Shown: in pieces, positions 23,498-35,415 of the stretch | Numbering within the stretch: the stretch's first letter is position 1 | How the letters are laid out: every line of letters begins with the position of its first letter | Assembly (NCBI RefSeq): GCF_933775445.1 | Contig: NC_065878.1 | Location: forward strand, 12,659,395 to 12,723,394 | Direction: 5' to 3' | Source of the DNA: Argentina anserina | Lineage: Eukaryota > Streptophyta > Magnoliopsida > Rosales > Rosaceae | DNA: 64,000 bases | Made by a program: the position numbers and the translations under genes | The notes under the pieces: model-generated | Databases searched by the model: none | Told to the model about the DNA's origin: nothing | What the model saw: the letters and a program-made list of their open reading frames with translations, nothing else

Positions 23498-24469
23498 ATG
23501 GAGGGCACCCAAGTCGTGAGAGTGAAGCGTGAGGTGGATGAAGAGGAGCCGTTGATCAAGCTCGGCCTTGCGGTCGGCGGCGGTGGAGGGGGAGGAGGAG
23601 GGAAGAGGAGGAGTGAGTTTACTGCGGCGCAGGTGGAGGAGTTGGAGCAGCAGAGGCTTATTTATAAGTACATAGCTGCTGGGTTGCCTCCTCCTTTTCA
23701 CCTTGTGCTTCCTGTTTGGAAGAGTGTGGCTGCTACTCTCTCGAATGCTGTTTTCTACCAGCGGTATCCTAGCTGTAAGGACTTTGGTCTTCTTGTATGG
23801 GATTTCAGTTCAAAGATTTTAGATTTGTCATGGGTTTTCTTGAGGATCATTTAGTTTGGTTTTGTTACAATGAGAGAAGCTTTAGTACTTTGGGGTGAAC
23901 ATATAAGTTCACTACTCAGTTCTGTGAAATTTAGACCGTCATAATTGACCTCAAAGTTGTTGGGATTGTGTATAAGTCGATGAGTTGCCTGTTTCTTTCT
24001 GTAGGTTCTAGTGCAAAATGTCATTCAGTAGCTTCCCAGATGGATCTTTCTGCGTTAGGCTTTAACTATAATTCAAATTCAGAGTTGATTGCGAATTTTG
24101 GATCAACTTTGTGCATCAAATTTACGAGCAGTACTAGTGCTGGACTACTTGTACTCATCATAATATGAGTTTTGTACCTTTGATGAAGGTGCTTTCATGA
24201 ACAGAAAACGTGATTGTATGACTTGATTGTATTGTTTGTGTTGCATGAAATAAAAACATGTCTCTTCTGGTTTAGTTAAATGGATACTGTTATTTATTCA
24301 TTTCAATTGATTGCTTGCAGTTTTAAGATATGGGAGCGTCGACTACGGAAGTAAAATGGATCCTGAGCCAGGAAGGTGTAGAAGAACTGATGGAAAGAAA
24401 TGGAGGTGTAGTAGGGATGTATTCCCTGATGAGAGGTACTGTGAGAGACATAGGCACAGAGGGCGCCAG

Positions 24470-24490
24470 CGTTCAAGAAAGCCTGTGGAA
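24470..24490 (+). promoter_or_regulatory. miR396 target site in GRF9 exon 2
   Basis: The 21 bases beginning CGTTCAAGAAAGCC and ending TGTGGAA match the canonical miR396 site of plant GRF transcripts, including the usual one-base bulge. It lies over the codons for RSRKPVE at the end of the first WRC and ends 18 bases before the retrotransposon, so it would remain in a truncated transcript. Confidence 0.9.
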
Positions 24491-24503
24491 AGTTGTGAAG
24501 TCA

Positions 24504-24508
24504 CTTCT
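24504..24508 (+). repeat. 5-bp target-site duplication, left copy
   Basis: CTTCT directly precedes the LTR start and is repeated at 34319-34323. Confidence 0.88.
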
Positions 24509-25210
24509 TGTAACGACCCCAAAATTTCAAGCTTAAAAACTCAAAATTCTAAAGTCGTTAAACACAGAATAATCTCAATAAAATCGAAATCTTTTAAGTG
24601 CACAGCGGATCATCACTGAGTTATCAATACAACTCAGAAAAACCAATTATTACAACCCAAATTCATAATTTACATTACGTAAGTTGGAATGTAATAATTC
24701 TCACCATCTCTCACAAAATAGTCACACAAAATCTTCACACAAGCTGGAGGTAAATCACTTCAAGTCCTCTGAGCGGTCCGTCAATTTCTGCTAATCTACA
24801 CCTGCGGAGTCATCCACTACACCATCGAATTGGTGCACCGGGATTGTAGACACAAACCCGGTAAGCTTTACAGCTCGTATGAGTAAAATATTAAAATAAC
24901 TCAAGTCTCATAAAAGACACAACTCCACATCAACACAGTATAATGAAAAATCATGGGAAAACGAGCAACCCATCTGGTTACTCTAATACTTTCACAAAAT
25001 GGTATCTAATGAGCGCTGGTACACATCCGTTACCCCTCACTTAGTATACCGCTGATGTTGGGCAACCACCCGCCACCCAACATCCAAAACAAGCTGAGTA
25101 CCCATGATCAGATAACCACCCGTTACCTCATGCAGTACTATGGCAGACAGACTAGAGCTCTAACTGTATCGTAACTTTCGCCCGGCCAAAGGCTAGGTTC
25201 CGACTTGCCT

Positions 25211-25495
25211 CACATGTACAATAATCTCACATCATATTGTACCACACATCACGTCCGAAGACAAATCACAATATTTCACATTTTCCGTGATAAAATCACA
25301 TGTACAATAATCTCACATCATATTGTACCACACATCACGTCCGAAGACAAATCACAATATTTCACATTTTCCGTGATAAAATCACATGTACAATAATCTC
25401 ACATCATATTGTACCACACATCACGTCCGAAGACAAATCACAATATTTCACATTTTCCGTGATAAAATCATGTACAATAATCACTCATCATATTG
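25211..25495 (+). repeat. Tandem array of 86-bp units in the LTR
   Basis: Starts CACATGTACAATAATCTCAC; units begin at 25211, 25297 and 25383, then a degenerate partial copy. The second LTR has the identical array at 31861-32145. Confidence 0.88.
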
Positions 25496-26096
25496 TACGT
25501 TTTAAAACTTTCACAATATATCCACAATAAAAATCATAACAGTATATTATATAGCAAACTATATATATTCGTATTTATTTACCATTTATACAATATATAC
25601 ATAGTCCACTATATCATATACATGTCATATTTCATAAACACCTGAAAAATTACGTACGATAATCTCACATCATATCGTACCATTAAAATCACACATGCAC
25701 AATTTTTCTGTCACCGAAATGACTATTTTTAATGAATTAATAACAGTATGTAATTTAATGAACTATATATATATATATATTTATTACCATTATACTATAT
25801 ATACGTAGTCCACTAAGTTATATACATGTTGTAATTCATTAAATAAACACACTTCCAAAAATGTTGAATCACCGCGAGGGTAGATTCGTAAATCAGTGAG
25901 ATTTTACTCACCTTATTGACTTGAGCGTAATTCCACAATTCGCGATGCTAATTCCTTTCCTCGATTTAACGATCACCTTAAAAGAATAAGAAAAGAATTT
26001 AGAATCGTTTCGTAAACCTTTAAATGCCAAAACAGTAATATACGGTTACTGTTCAGCAATTTTGGTTTATACGAAGTTACTGTTCACTACTCAATT

Positions 26097-26352
26097 AATA
26101 CGTATTTCTGTACGTATAAATATTATATACGTATTTCTGTACGTATATATATTAAATACGTATTACTGTACGTATAAATATTAATACGTATTTCTGTACG
26201 TATAAATATTAAATACGTATTACTGTACGTATAAATATTAATTACGTATTTCTGTACGTATAAATATTAATACGTATTTCTGTACGTATAAATATTAATA
26301 CGTATTTCTGTACGTATAAATATTAATACGTATTTCTGTACGTATACGTACG
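26097..26352 (+). repeat. Tandem array of about 27-bp units, each with TACGTA ends
   Basis: About ten units of the form TACGTATTTCTGTACGTATAAATATTA with variants. Each unit contains TACGTA palindromes, so it can fold locally. Repeated in the other LTR at 32747-33002. Confidence 0.85.
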
Positions 26353-27668
26353 ATTTAATGTAAATACAAATTCAGTAAATAAAATTTACTAAATTACCCT
26401 TTTTACAATTTACTTTTTACATTTACCGAAAGTAAATTATAATTACATTTACCGTAGGTAAAACTTAATTACATTTACCATACGTAAATAAAATTTACAT
26501 TTACATTTACCGTTACACAGTAAATTACCAAAATACCCTTTCAGTCGAAACTATTTACTCCGCCTCACACGGCGGCGCGTGTGGCACACGCGCCACCTCC
26601 GGCCGGCAGCGCGTGGGGCCCACGCGCCGAGCCCAAAACCGGCGCGTGTGGCGCCACCACCACCCCAAAACCGTCCTCCTTTCTCCCCTCTTCCTCCCTC
26701 CGCTCCTAAGCAGCCCCTACACCACCCCACGCCTCCCCACGCGCCGCCTAAGGCGGCGGTATTCCTAAAATTCCTCCTCCTCCGATTCTCACTCCACAAT
26801 CATTCTAAACTATCCCAAATTCAACAAATTTCAATCCACAATCACACACCAACAACAATCACTTCCATACTTACCTAGATCGTATAGTGGGGCTCTTGGA
26901 ACTCGTCGGAGATGGATGGATCGTCGGTGGAGCTCGATCCTTCAAGGGTGACTTGCCTCGGCTCGAGTTGCATAGTGGTAGCTCATCTACGGCGTCGGAG
27001 GGAAGAGAGAGGTGTGGATCGTGTGCTTGCGTCGGCGGAGGGCTGCTCGAACGGCGGAGAACTGGAACCTGTTGTTGCTGGGCTCGGTGTGGTTCGATGA
27101 TCTTCGCGGCGACGCTGGAGCTTGTGCCATGATCGGTGGGACGTCGCGTCGAGCTGCTGAGTGCCATGGAGCCGGCGGTGAGGAACACCTCCCTCGGATG
27201 AGGGAGATCGAAGGTCGAAGCCGAGGGAGGGGGAGAGCTCGGGTGAGAGGGGGAAAGAACGAGAGAGAAGAGAGAGAAAGTGAGAGGGAGGCGGAGAGAA
27301 ACTGAGGGTTTCCAAAAGTGGAAACCCTAATCACAAAACATTCTATTTATACTCGTTTCCAAATCGGAAACTAACTTCCGACGTTAATAACTTTTACATC
27401 CGACGTCCGATTCGAACGTGTCACATGTCCACGCACTCGTATCGACGAGCTCTACAACTTTCGTGAAGGAAGTTTTCGCAACCGATCGACGGAATAAAAG
27501 TCGATATAAACGTTACGGAAATGTAACGTTTTTCAATTTAAACGTTCCGAGAACGTTTCCGTTTCTCGTTTACTAACGTCGCAACCAAATACGTTCATTC
27601 TAATAAAATTCGAAATTTTATAGAATTCCAAATCAAACTAACATTGTTTAAAATTTAGGGTTATCACA

Positions 27669-30600
27669 ATCTACCCCCCTTAAAGGAATTTCGTCCCGAA
27701 ATTCAAACTCACTTAACAAACAACTGTGGATATCTAGTCATCATGTCTGACACTAGTTCCCAATATGCATCACCCTCATCATGGTGACTCCACAGCACCT
27801 TGACTAGCTCAACTTCTCTCCTCCGAAGCTTCTTTGTGGATCTATCCAGGATACGAACCGGTTCGACAACAAAAGTGTCATTTTCCTTCACTTCAATGGT
27901 GTTATGATCGATCACATATGCGACACATCAGGATCATACTTCCTCAACATGGAAATGTAGAAGGCATCGTGAAAGTCCGGCATGCTAGTAGGCAAGGCTA
28001 GTTTTCCCACCTTCTCGAGAATCTCAAAGGCCCAACATACCTCCGCCAACTTTTCTTTCTTGTCAAGTCTCACTACTCCCAACTTTGGCCCAACATATAG
28101 GTGATCGACATGTCTACCTTAAGTGCCTCATAGGGTACCATGCCGATGTTGGAATAGTAACTGTCGTTTTAGGCTAACTCAATCAATGTCAAACGTTTTC
28201 ACCGCTACCTTAAAACCCAGCATACAAGCTCTCAACCTATCTTCAGTTACCTCAAACTTCCTCCATCAGACAATCTGTCACATGTCCTAACCATAATAGT
28301 CGCATGTGAGCTACTCAAAATATAATCATCCTCCCGAAACCTAATGATGTTTTCAGCATGGAGGCGTCAACGCCCTCTTTTGTCTAGTTTACCACTCTCT
28401 TGCGATTTGACAGACTATCCTCACGTCATGAGTTAGCTCCCACCACTGAGCATGGCTGAAACTCTCAACATCTAACATGAGTCAAATTAATGATTAACAC
28501 ATGCCTACTACTTACATCACACATAGTGGTTTTCAAATAAACGTGCTTTATCACGACAATACCTACATGACTTCTCCACAAATCATCATTAGAATAACGA
28601 ACCTACCATTCCTTCCAATCAGCAAAATAATCCCCTTTCATGATCATCTTATTGTAACCATAAAAAGTTGTCGTGCATGATATGCACTCGAGTACTATAT
28701 TTGTATCGGCAACACGATAAAGAAATCTTAACTCATTGAGTTCACAACCACCACAGAACACCACCTTGGATTAAGAATTACTCTCAAACAGTTCACCAGA
28801 GAATCGACTAATATACGCAAAAGGCTGTAGAAAATTCTACTACCACCACAAGAGAGATGCATCACGCATCCTACCACCTTCACCAAAGCTTACCGTCGGA
28901 AAAGAAGTTACAGCTACCTGCTTCAAGTCGCAGGACAGGTAAAGAAAATATTTATCTCCCGATAGTGGAACATGAAAATTAGGTGGAATTACAGTGCAAA
29001 ATAAACACAACCACAACTGAGATATAACATTCCCCTTTGTTCATGCATACCTCAAATGTATGACACATGGTCCCACACAACGCCCCAGTGGCAACATCTA
29101 TAGTATTGATTTTTCCCACAGTCGTAATATAATAAATTCAGTAAACAATTCAACAACTGAATCCTGATTTTGGATCCACCATCTCGTCTAGACTAACCCA
29201 AGATTGTTGCCACACTACCACTCTAACAGTTGTTTCTTTACTTTTATCAAGAACTCTCATGGCCAACGCATTCGGCCAAAATAACTCCTATGCAAGCAGC
29301 AATATAATTGATCACTCTCTTATCATAAAATTTATCCCTTGTTGAACACTTGAGTCAACATCTCAACATCTCCTTATCCAACAATAATAATTTGATGCAT
29401 AGAGGGAAAAAAGCATCTAAGTCTCGAATACTAATACTACTTGCACTTGAAAAGAAAATCTGATTCTCAACCATTTCTTTACCGGTTGGAAGGTGCTTAT
29501 CACGAAAAATTCGTCAAAACACCACTAAGCTAGGGTCATCTCATACCTTACCTTCAATAGAGTTTACTTCCCCGTCATTGCGTCTCATTTGGACCTGTGG
29601 CATTGTGAAGTTCCAATCCCCAACACCAAAATAATTAAATCCTGAAAGATCAGCGTTCTCAATTAAATGCTCATCTAGCAAAATAATTAATTCGTGATGT
29701 CTAAATGAAATTTCTTTAACACATTAGATTTCTTGCTCAGCCAAGAACAATGTGTAACTTCAATTGTCAAAGTCCGAAACAAAACGAGTTAGAACGTAAC
29801 AACGACGTAATGTGAATCTCAGTTTAATAATTGTATCACCACCTTAAGGACGTATCACACACATCATCAATCCTAGGTAAATGATACATAGTCTTGATGG
29901 TCACCCTAATCATTCCCCTTTACTTCACACTCAACCGCATGAGACTTCTTTCTTATTCACGAATAACACCGGCACCACTCAAGCTGAGACCCTAGGTTTG
30001 ATGAACCCTAGGTCTAATATGTCATCTATCTGCTCTTTCAATTCTTTAAACTCGTTCTTTCCCAATCCCATAAGGCGCCTTTGATACAGATGCTATACCA
30101 AGCACATCATCAATAAAGAATTCAACAACTCTCGAAGAAGGTAACTCAGTATCTCCTGAAACACCTCACTATACTCGAATAGTAGAACAATGTCTGTGAT
30201 AGCTACTTCTAGATCCACAAACTCCACCTTTGCCAAGACTCTAGCTATCATGGCATTATCCGACTCGAGGCACAGATACGAAACTCTGGTATCCTGAGTC
30301 TATGAAAGAACTCATCATGTCAACACAATCAATCACCGCGTACTGCGGCCTCAACCAATCAATTCCTCAGATCACCTCATAGTGTGGTCCGGAATCACTA
30401 TCAAATAAGCAGAGAACTCTCTACTTCCAATCACAATAGGACAAGCCGTTCATTGTCTCCAATTTCGAGGAACACTCCAAAAGTGAAGTGACACATAAAG
30501 AGTTTCCCATAGGCGTAGGAATCAATCCTAACCCCTCCACTGCCAACTATCAATAAATGAATGTGGCTATCATCCTCTTCTCTAACTCAGAGTACTCAAT

Positions 30601-31158
30601 CATCACCAAGTAAGTCCCAATACTCCGATCCAATGGTCCGCTACCATATGATCCAAGCGTCATGAAATGACAGCACTAGCAGCTCACTCATGTCTGTGAT
30701 CAACCTCAACACACGACTATCGTCTCTAATGATAGCAACAAGATCAACTTGTCTTTCCAGTGGAGCAGCCTCCTAATAAAGGTTCTGTACATTGCGGACT
30801 CGGCCTGCAGCCCTAACTCGGCCTCGACCTCTCGTCCGTCCTCGGCCCTGTCCACGGCCATTTTCCAAATTCATCACCATTCAACAATTAACACTCAGTC
30901 ATACATGTGAAGTCTCGAATTCGACAAAATAGATCCAACCAATATCAATCATGAAGTTTCAGAAGAAGGTGAATCATCGGAGTATCGTCACAATACTCTC
31001 TACAGGACCAAACCATAAGGTATGGCTCCTAACACTCTCGCGTACCCGACAACATATCTATACCGAGGAGCATGTGATGGGAGCCCGCCTGCAGTCGGAT
31101 CATCGCTCCTGGATGGTATTGATAATCGCCAAATACGCACTTAGGCTCTGATACCAAC
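27669..31158 (-). pseudogene. Decayed gag-pol interior of the 9.8-kb Ty3/Gypsy-type element
   Basis: Best traces on the minus strand are FYISMLRKYDPDVSHM (about 27975-27925) and, one frame away, 27709-27915 with EPVRILDRSTKKLRRREVE and LVKVLWSHHDEGDAYWELVS. These are the C-terminal end of integrase in Del/Tekay-like Gypsy elements. Near 30420-30340, CPIVIGSREFSAYLIVIPDH resembles a retropepsin region but is followed by stops. Near 30850, Gly/Arg-rich repeats resemble a gag C-terminus. Reverse transcriptase motifs could not be recovered. The whole segment is non-coding today. Confidence 0.75.
31145..31158 (-). other. Primer-binding site of the 9.8-kb element
   Basis: On the minus strand TTGGTATCAGAGCC follows the LTR end at 31159 directly, which sets the element's orientation as minus. 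Confidence 0.85.
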
Positions 31159-34100
31159 TGTAACGACCCCAAAATTTCAAGCTTAAAAACTCAAAATTCT
31201 AAAGTCGTTAAACACAGAATAATCTCAATAAAATCGAAATCTTTTAAGTGCACAGCGGATCATCACTGAGTTATCAATACAACTCAGAAAAACCAATTAT
31301 TACAACCCAAATTCATAATTTACATTACGTAAGTTGGAATGTAATAATTCTCACCATCTCTCACAAAATAGTCACACAAAATCTTCACACAAGCTGGAGG
31401 TAAATCACTTCAAGTCCTCTGAGCGGTCCGTCAATTTCTGCTAATCTACACCTGCGGAGTCATCCACTACACCATCGAATTGGTGCACCGGGATTGTAGA
31501 CACAAACCCGGTAAGCTTTACAGCTCGTATGAGTAAAATATTAAAATAACTCAAGTCTCATAAAAGACACAACTCCACATCAACACAGTATAATGAAAAA
31601 TCATGGGAAAACGAGCAACCCATCTGGTTACTCTAATACTTTCACAAAATGGTATCTAATGAGCGCTGGTACACATCCGTTACCCCTCACTTAGTATACC
31701 GCTGATGTTGGGCAACCACCCGCCACCCAACATCCAAAACAAGCTGAGTACCCATGATCAGATAACCACCCGTTACCTCATGCAGTACTATGGCAGACAG
31801 ACTAGAGCTCTAACTGTATCGTAACTTTCGCCCGGCCAAAGGCTAGGTTCCGACTTGCCTCACATGTACAATAATCTCACATCATATTGTACCACACATC
31901 ACGTCCGAAGACAAATCACAATATTTCACATTTTCCGTGATAAAATCACATGTACAATAATCTCACATCATATTGTACCACACATCACGTCCGAAGACAA
32001 ATCACAATATTTCACATTTTCCGTGATAAAATCACATGTACAATAATCTCACATCATATTGTACCACACATCACGTCCGAAGACAAATCACAATATTTCA
32101 CATTTTCCGTGATAAAATCATGTACAATAATCACTCATCATATTGTACGTTTTAAAACTTTCACAATATATCCACAATAAAAATCATAACAGTATATTAT
32201 ATAGCAAACTATATATATTCGTATTTATTTACCATTTATACAATATATACATAGTCCACTATATCATATACATGTCATATTTCATAAACACCTGAAAAAT
32301 TACGTACGATAATCTCACATCATATCGTACCATTAAAATCACACATGCACAATTTTTCTGTCACCGAAATGACTATTTTTAATGAATTAATAACAGTATG
32401 TAATTTAATGAACTATATATATATATATATTTATTACCATTATACTATATATACGTAGTCCACTAAGTTATATACATGTTGTAATTCATTAAATAAACAC
32501 ACTTCCAAAAATGTTGAATCACCGCGAGGGTAGATTCGTAAATCAGTGAGATTTTACTCACCTTATTGACTTGAGCGTAATTCCACAATTCGCGATGCTA
32601 ATTCCTTTCCTCGATTTAACGATCACCTTAAAAGAATAAGAAAAGAATTTAGAATCGTTTCGTAAACCTTTAAATGCCAAAACAGTAATATACGGTTACT
32701 GTTCAGCAATTTTGGTTTATACGAAGTTACTGTTCACTACTCAATTAATACGTATTTCTGTACGTATAAATATTATATACGTATTTCTGTACGTATATAT
32801 ATTAAATACGTATTACTGTACGTATAAATATTAATACGTATTTCTGTACGTATAAATATTAAATACGTATTACTGTACGTATAAATATTAATTACGTATT
32901 TCTGTACGTATAAATATTAATACGTATTTCTGTACGTATAAATATTAATACGTATTTCTGTACGTATAAATATTAATACGTATTTCTGTACGTATACGTA
33001 CGATTTAATGTAAATACAAATTCAGTAAATAAAATTTACTAAATTACCCTTTTTACAATTTACTTTTTACATTTACCGAAAGTAAATTATAATTACATTT
33101 ACCGTAGGTAAAACTTAATTACATTTACCATACGTAAATAAAATTTACATTTACATTTACCGTTACACAGTAAATTACCAAAATACCCTTTCAGTCGAAA
33201 CTATTTACTCCGCCTCACACGGCGGCGCGTGTGGCACACGCGCCACCTCCGGCCGGCAGCGCGTGGGGCCCACGCGCCGAGCCCAAAACCGGCGCGTGTG
33301 GCGCCACCACCACCCCAAAACCGTCCTCCTTTCTCCCCTCTTCCTCCCTCCGCTCCTAAGCAGCCCCTACACCACCCCACGCCTCCCCACGCGCCGCCTA
33401 AGGCGGCGGTATTCCTAAAATTCCTCCTCCTCCGATTCTCACTCCACAATCATTCTAAACTATCCCAAATTCAACAAATTTCAATCCACAATCACACACC
33501 AACAACAATCACTTCCATACTTACCTAGATCGTATAGTGGGGCTCTTGGAACTCGTCGGAGATGGATGGATCGTCGGTGGAGCTCGATCCTTCAAGGGTG
33601 ACTTGCCTCGGCTCGAGTTGCATAGTGGTAGCTCATCTACGGCGTCGGAGGGAAGAGAGAGGTGTGGATCGTGTGCTTGCGTCGGCGGAGGGCTGCTCGA
33701 ACGGCGGAGAACTGGAACCTGTTGTTGCTGGGCTCGGTGTGGTTCGATGATCTTCGCGGCGACGCTGGAGCTTGTGCCATGATCGGTGGGACGTCGCGTC
33801 GAGCTGCTGAGTGCCATGGAGCCGGCGGTGAGGAACACCTCCCTCGGATGAGGGAGATCGAAGGTCGAAGCCGAGGGAGGGGGAGAGCTCGGGTGAGAGG
33901 GGGAAAGAACGAGAGAGAAGAGAGAGAAAGTGAGAGGGAGGCGGAGAGAAACTGAGGGTTTCCAAAAGTGGAAACCCTAATCACAAAACATTCTATTTAT
34001 ACTCGTTTCCAAATCGGAAACTAACTTCCGACGTTAATAACTTTTACATCCGACGTCCGATTCGAACGTGTCACATGTCCACGCACTCGTATCGACGAGC

Positions 34101-34318
34101 TCTACAACTTTCGTGAAGGAAGTTTTCGCAACCGATCGACGGAATAAAAGTCGATATAAACGTTACGGAAATGTAACGTTTTTCAATTTAAACGTTCCGA
34201 GAACGTTTCCGTTTCTCGTTTACTAACGTCGCAACCAAATACGTTCATTCTAATAAAATTCGAAATTTTATAGAATTCCAAATCAAACTAACATTGTTTA
34301 AAATTTAGGGTTATCACA
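31159..34318 (-). repeat. LTR of the GRF9-inserted element (5' LTR in element orientation)
   Basis: 3160 bp, apparently identical to 24509-27668 at an offset of 6650. Confidence 0.92.
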
Positions 34319-34323
34319 CTTCT
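34319..34323 (+). repeat. 5-bp target-site duplication, right copy
   Basis: CTTCT, identical to 24504-24508; GRF9 coding resumes at 34324. Confidence 0.88.
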
Positions 34324-35415
34324 CTTCCAAGCACAGAACTTCTTAAGATTTCAGACGAAGAATTGGCGAATTCACAGAAAAAACTTCAGAGTCAAACTGC
34401 AAAAGGCCTTCAACGTATGGCACAGTCCTCCAACAATGGTAGTAGTACCAGTCACACTAGATGTCATGAGTTACCTGAGAACGTCGTGACAGTTGCAAAC
34501 ATTACCAGTACACTGTCCTACAGAGCCGCTATCACCACTGTTGCTGCTGCCCCTTCCCCCACTGCTGGACGAATGACTGCAACCACCAGTGCTTGCATTG
34601 ACGACAACATCTGGATAAATGCGAAAGACTATGGTTGGAACTATGCTAAAAATATTGGCATTATCAGAGGAAGTAGAAACAACATCAATGCTGGCTTCTC
34701 CCCGAAAAGTGTTCTTCAGGCAGAACATATGAGTAAGATCAAACCTTTGTGCCATTCATGTTTTTTCTTCCTTGTGAATATATTAAATTATTAATCAATG
34801 AGGATAATCAGTTAACTACTGCTCCTGAGAAATTATACTGAATGTCGAACTTGGTGTTGGTTGGATATAAACTCTCTGTTCACTTGGGCCGTTACAAGAG
34901 GTCCATAGTTTCCCCAAAGTTGAAACTTTTAAATTGTTTTGGGAACTGAAGTTCTTCTATAGCTTTTCATATTATTCGTCGATCATCTGAAACTTATGTA
35001 CTTATTTCATTTGCTTTTGTTTCCAGTTCCTGTAACTTGCAATGGCTTATACATTGACAATGGTAGTGAAGAACTAGAATCAGGCAGGTGTAGGAGGACA
35101 GATGGAAAGAAGTGGCGGTGCAAAAAGAATGTTATTCCTGATCAGAAGTACTGTGACCGGCATATTCACAGAGGAGTTAAGCAAATGAGAACCTCCGGCC
35201 CTGTTGCTACTGCTTCTACATCAGCTACTGCAATGAATTCTACTCGGCCCTCTCAGATCACGCGAATTGCTGGAGAGATCCTTAATACAAATCTCACCAT
35301 GTCCATCCTAGCAAGATCACCACTGATGCAAAATGATGAAAAAAGCAATTCAAGCAGTGACAGTGATGCAACCTTAACAGACACCAGCCTCGCTGCTTAC
35401 GAACAGCTGACTTAG

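Larger units (their letters stand above)
24509..27668 (-). repeat. LTR of the GRF9-inserted element (3' LTR in element orientation)
   Basis: 3160 bp. Holds three 86-bp tandem units (25211-25490), about ten TACGTA-containing units (26097-26352), a GC-rich block (26560-26760) and a purine-rich GAGAGA block (27230-27300). Ends TGTAACGACC / TTATCACA on the plus strand. Confidence 0.92.
24509..34318 (-). mobile_element. Ty3/Gypsy-derived LTR retrotransposon, 9810 bp, recent, coding region decayed
   Basis: Two 3160-bp direct repeats (24509-27668 and 31159-34318) flank 3490 bp. By eye the repeats show no difference, and every open frame recurs at an offset of exactly 6650. In element orientation (minus) the LTR runs TGTGATAACCC...GTCGTTACA. 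The tRNA-Met primer site (TTGGTATCAGAGCC, complement of 31145-31158) follows, and a G-rich polypurine tract (complement of 27669-27685) precedes the other LTR. The interior keeps Gypsy pol traces (protease-like near 30420, integrase C-terminus at 27709-28060) but with stops and shifts throughout. The CTTCT duplication is perfect. Large LTRs with a dead interior fit a LARD-like non-autonomous element mobilised in trans. Confidence 0.93.
23498..35415 (+). pseudogene. GRF9: Growth-regulating factor with two WRC domains (GRF9 type), exon 2 interrupted by a retrotransposon
   Basis: Coding segments: 23498-23774, 24321-24508, [insertion], 34324-34732, 35027-35415. Together they make 1263 nt, 420 residues plus TAG. 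Exon 1 carries the QLQ domain ([20 protein letters not shown]), which in GRFs binds GIF co-activators. Exon 2 carries a WRC domain ([19 protein letters not shown], Cys3-His zinc-binding, DNA contact and nuclear targeting). Exon 3 carries a second WRC ([19 protein letters not shown]); two WRCs mark GRF9. The insertion follows EVTS; reading on after one CTTCT duplication continues LPSTELLKISDEE in frame. All other splice sites and the frame are intact, so damage is confined to the insert. As it stands, translation would run into the LTR and stop at 24617-24619. GRFs promote leaf cell proliferation. Confidence 0.93.

Noticed and set aside
25211..25495. Regular repeats that superficially resemble a CRISPR array
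   Set aside because: They are head-to-tail 86-bp tandem copies with no unique spacers, they occur identically in both LTRs, and the genome is a plant.
26551..27334. Several 60-115 codon frames in the LTR, repeated at 33201-33984
   Set aside because: GC-rich LTR sequence open in many frames at once, with no domain; identical in the second LTR because the LTRs are identical.
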